Program-made: the position numbers and the translations under genes
The notes under the pieces: generated by a model
The model's input: the letters and a program-made list of their open reading frames with translations, nothing else
Databases searched by the model: none
What the model was told of the DNA's origin: nothing
Assembly (NCBI GenBank): GCA_020440935.1
Contig: JAGRNC010000183.1
Location: 1-5,700 of the forward strand
Reading direction: 5' to 3'
Length of the DNA stretch: 5,700 nt
DNA from: Leptospiraceae bacterium
GTDB taxonomy: Bacteria > Spirochaetota > Leptospiria > Leptospirales > Leptonemataceae
Part shown: piece after piece, positions 5,642-5,700 of the stretch
Layout of the letters: each line of letters opens with the position of its first letter
Position numbering within the stretch: the first letter of the stretch is position 1

Positions 5642-5700
5642 ATATTGCCATTTTTACAGATACATTTCTTCCAAAGATTGATGGGGTTGCGATTTCGGTG
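5638..5700 (+). CDS. Glycosyltransferase family 4 protein, N-terminal fragment; 3' end outside window
   Basis: Only the first 21 codons are present. They read MNIAIFTDTFLPKIDGVAIS and then V, the typical opening of GT-B glycosyltransferases of family 4: a first beta strand (IAIFTD), then the FLPKIDGVA loop, where the glycine-rich turn lies near the acceptor site. Such enzymes move a sugar from a nucleotide-sugar donor onto a lipid or glycan at the inner face of the cytoplasmic membrane. Donor and acceptor cannot be read from this piece. It is translated from its own strong ribosome site and overlaps the preceding gene by ATGA. Confidence 0.85.
   Translation, partial: MNIAIFTDTFLPKIDGVAISV

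Overview
This 5.7-kb window comes from a bacterium of intermediate G+C content with tightly packed genes. A complete Mpl ligase, which is specific for meso-DAP-containing muropeptides, points to a Gram-negative organism with a diaminopimelate cell wall that recycles it. The gene set would suit a Leptospira-like spirochaete with moderate G+C (the Leptonema/Turneriella type), but this is only an inference, and several other phyla fit too. No mobile element, CRISPR array, tRNA or rRNA was seen.

Layout. Almost everything left of 5130 reads on the minus strand, so transcription there runs from high to low coordinates. First comes tpx (thiol peroxidase, 4617-5129), followed by a hairpin that may terminate it (4579-4606). 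Next is a long tiled gene run: a five-helix Yip1-like membrane protein (3773-4495), mpl (2283-3776), a possible 39-codon ORF (2158-2277), a membrane-anchored FMN_bind-domain protein (1604-2161), a four-helix membrane protein (1136-1600), a second four-helix membrane protein (486-1139), and a PIN-domain protein of the PIN-PhoH type (1-526, cut by the window edge). Most junctions in this run are ATGA overlaps or gaps of 3-5 nt, so one polycistronic mRNA is likely. On the plus strand, divergent from tpx across a 65-nt spacer, are a small three-helix membrane protein (5195-5641) and, coupled to it by ATGA, the first 21 codons of a family-4 glycosyltransferase (5638 to the window end).

How the genes may work together. 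Mpl reattaches salvaged tripeptide to UDP-MurNAc, and Tpx removes peroxides. The least explained part is the cassette at 486-2161. It encodes an exported flavin-domain protein with a single membrane anchor, followed by two small membrane proteins of similar topology with histidines in or beside their second helices. This looks like a compact transmembrane flavin/heme electron-transfer module of the broad extracytosolic flavoprotein class, but the heme assignment and the substrate are inference. There is no gene-free stretch longer than about 125 nt.
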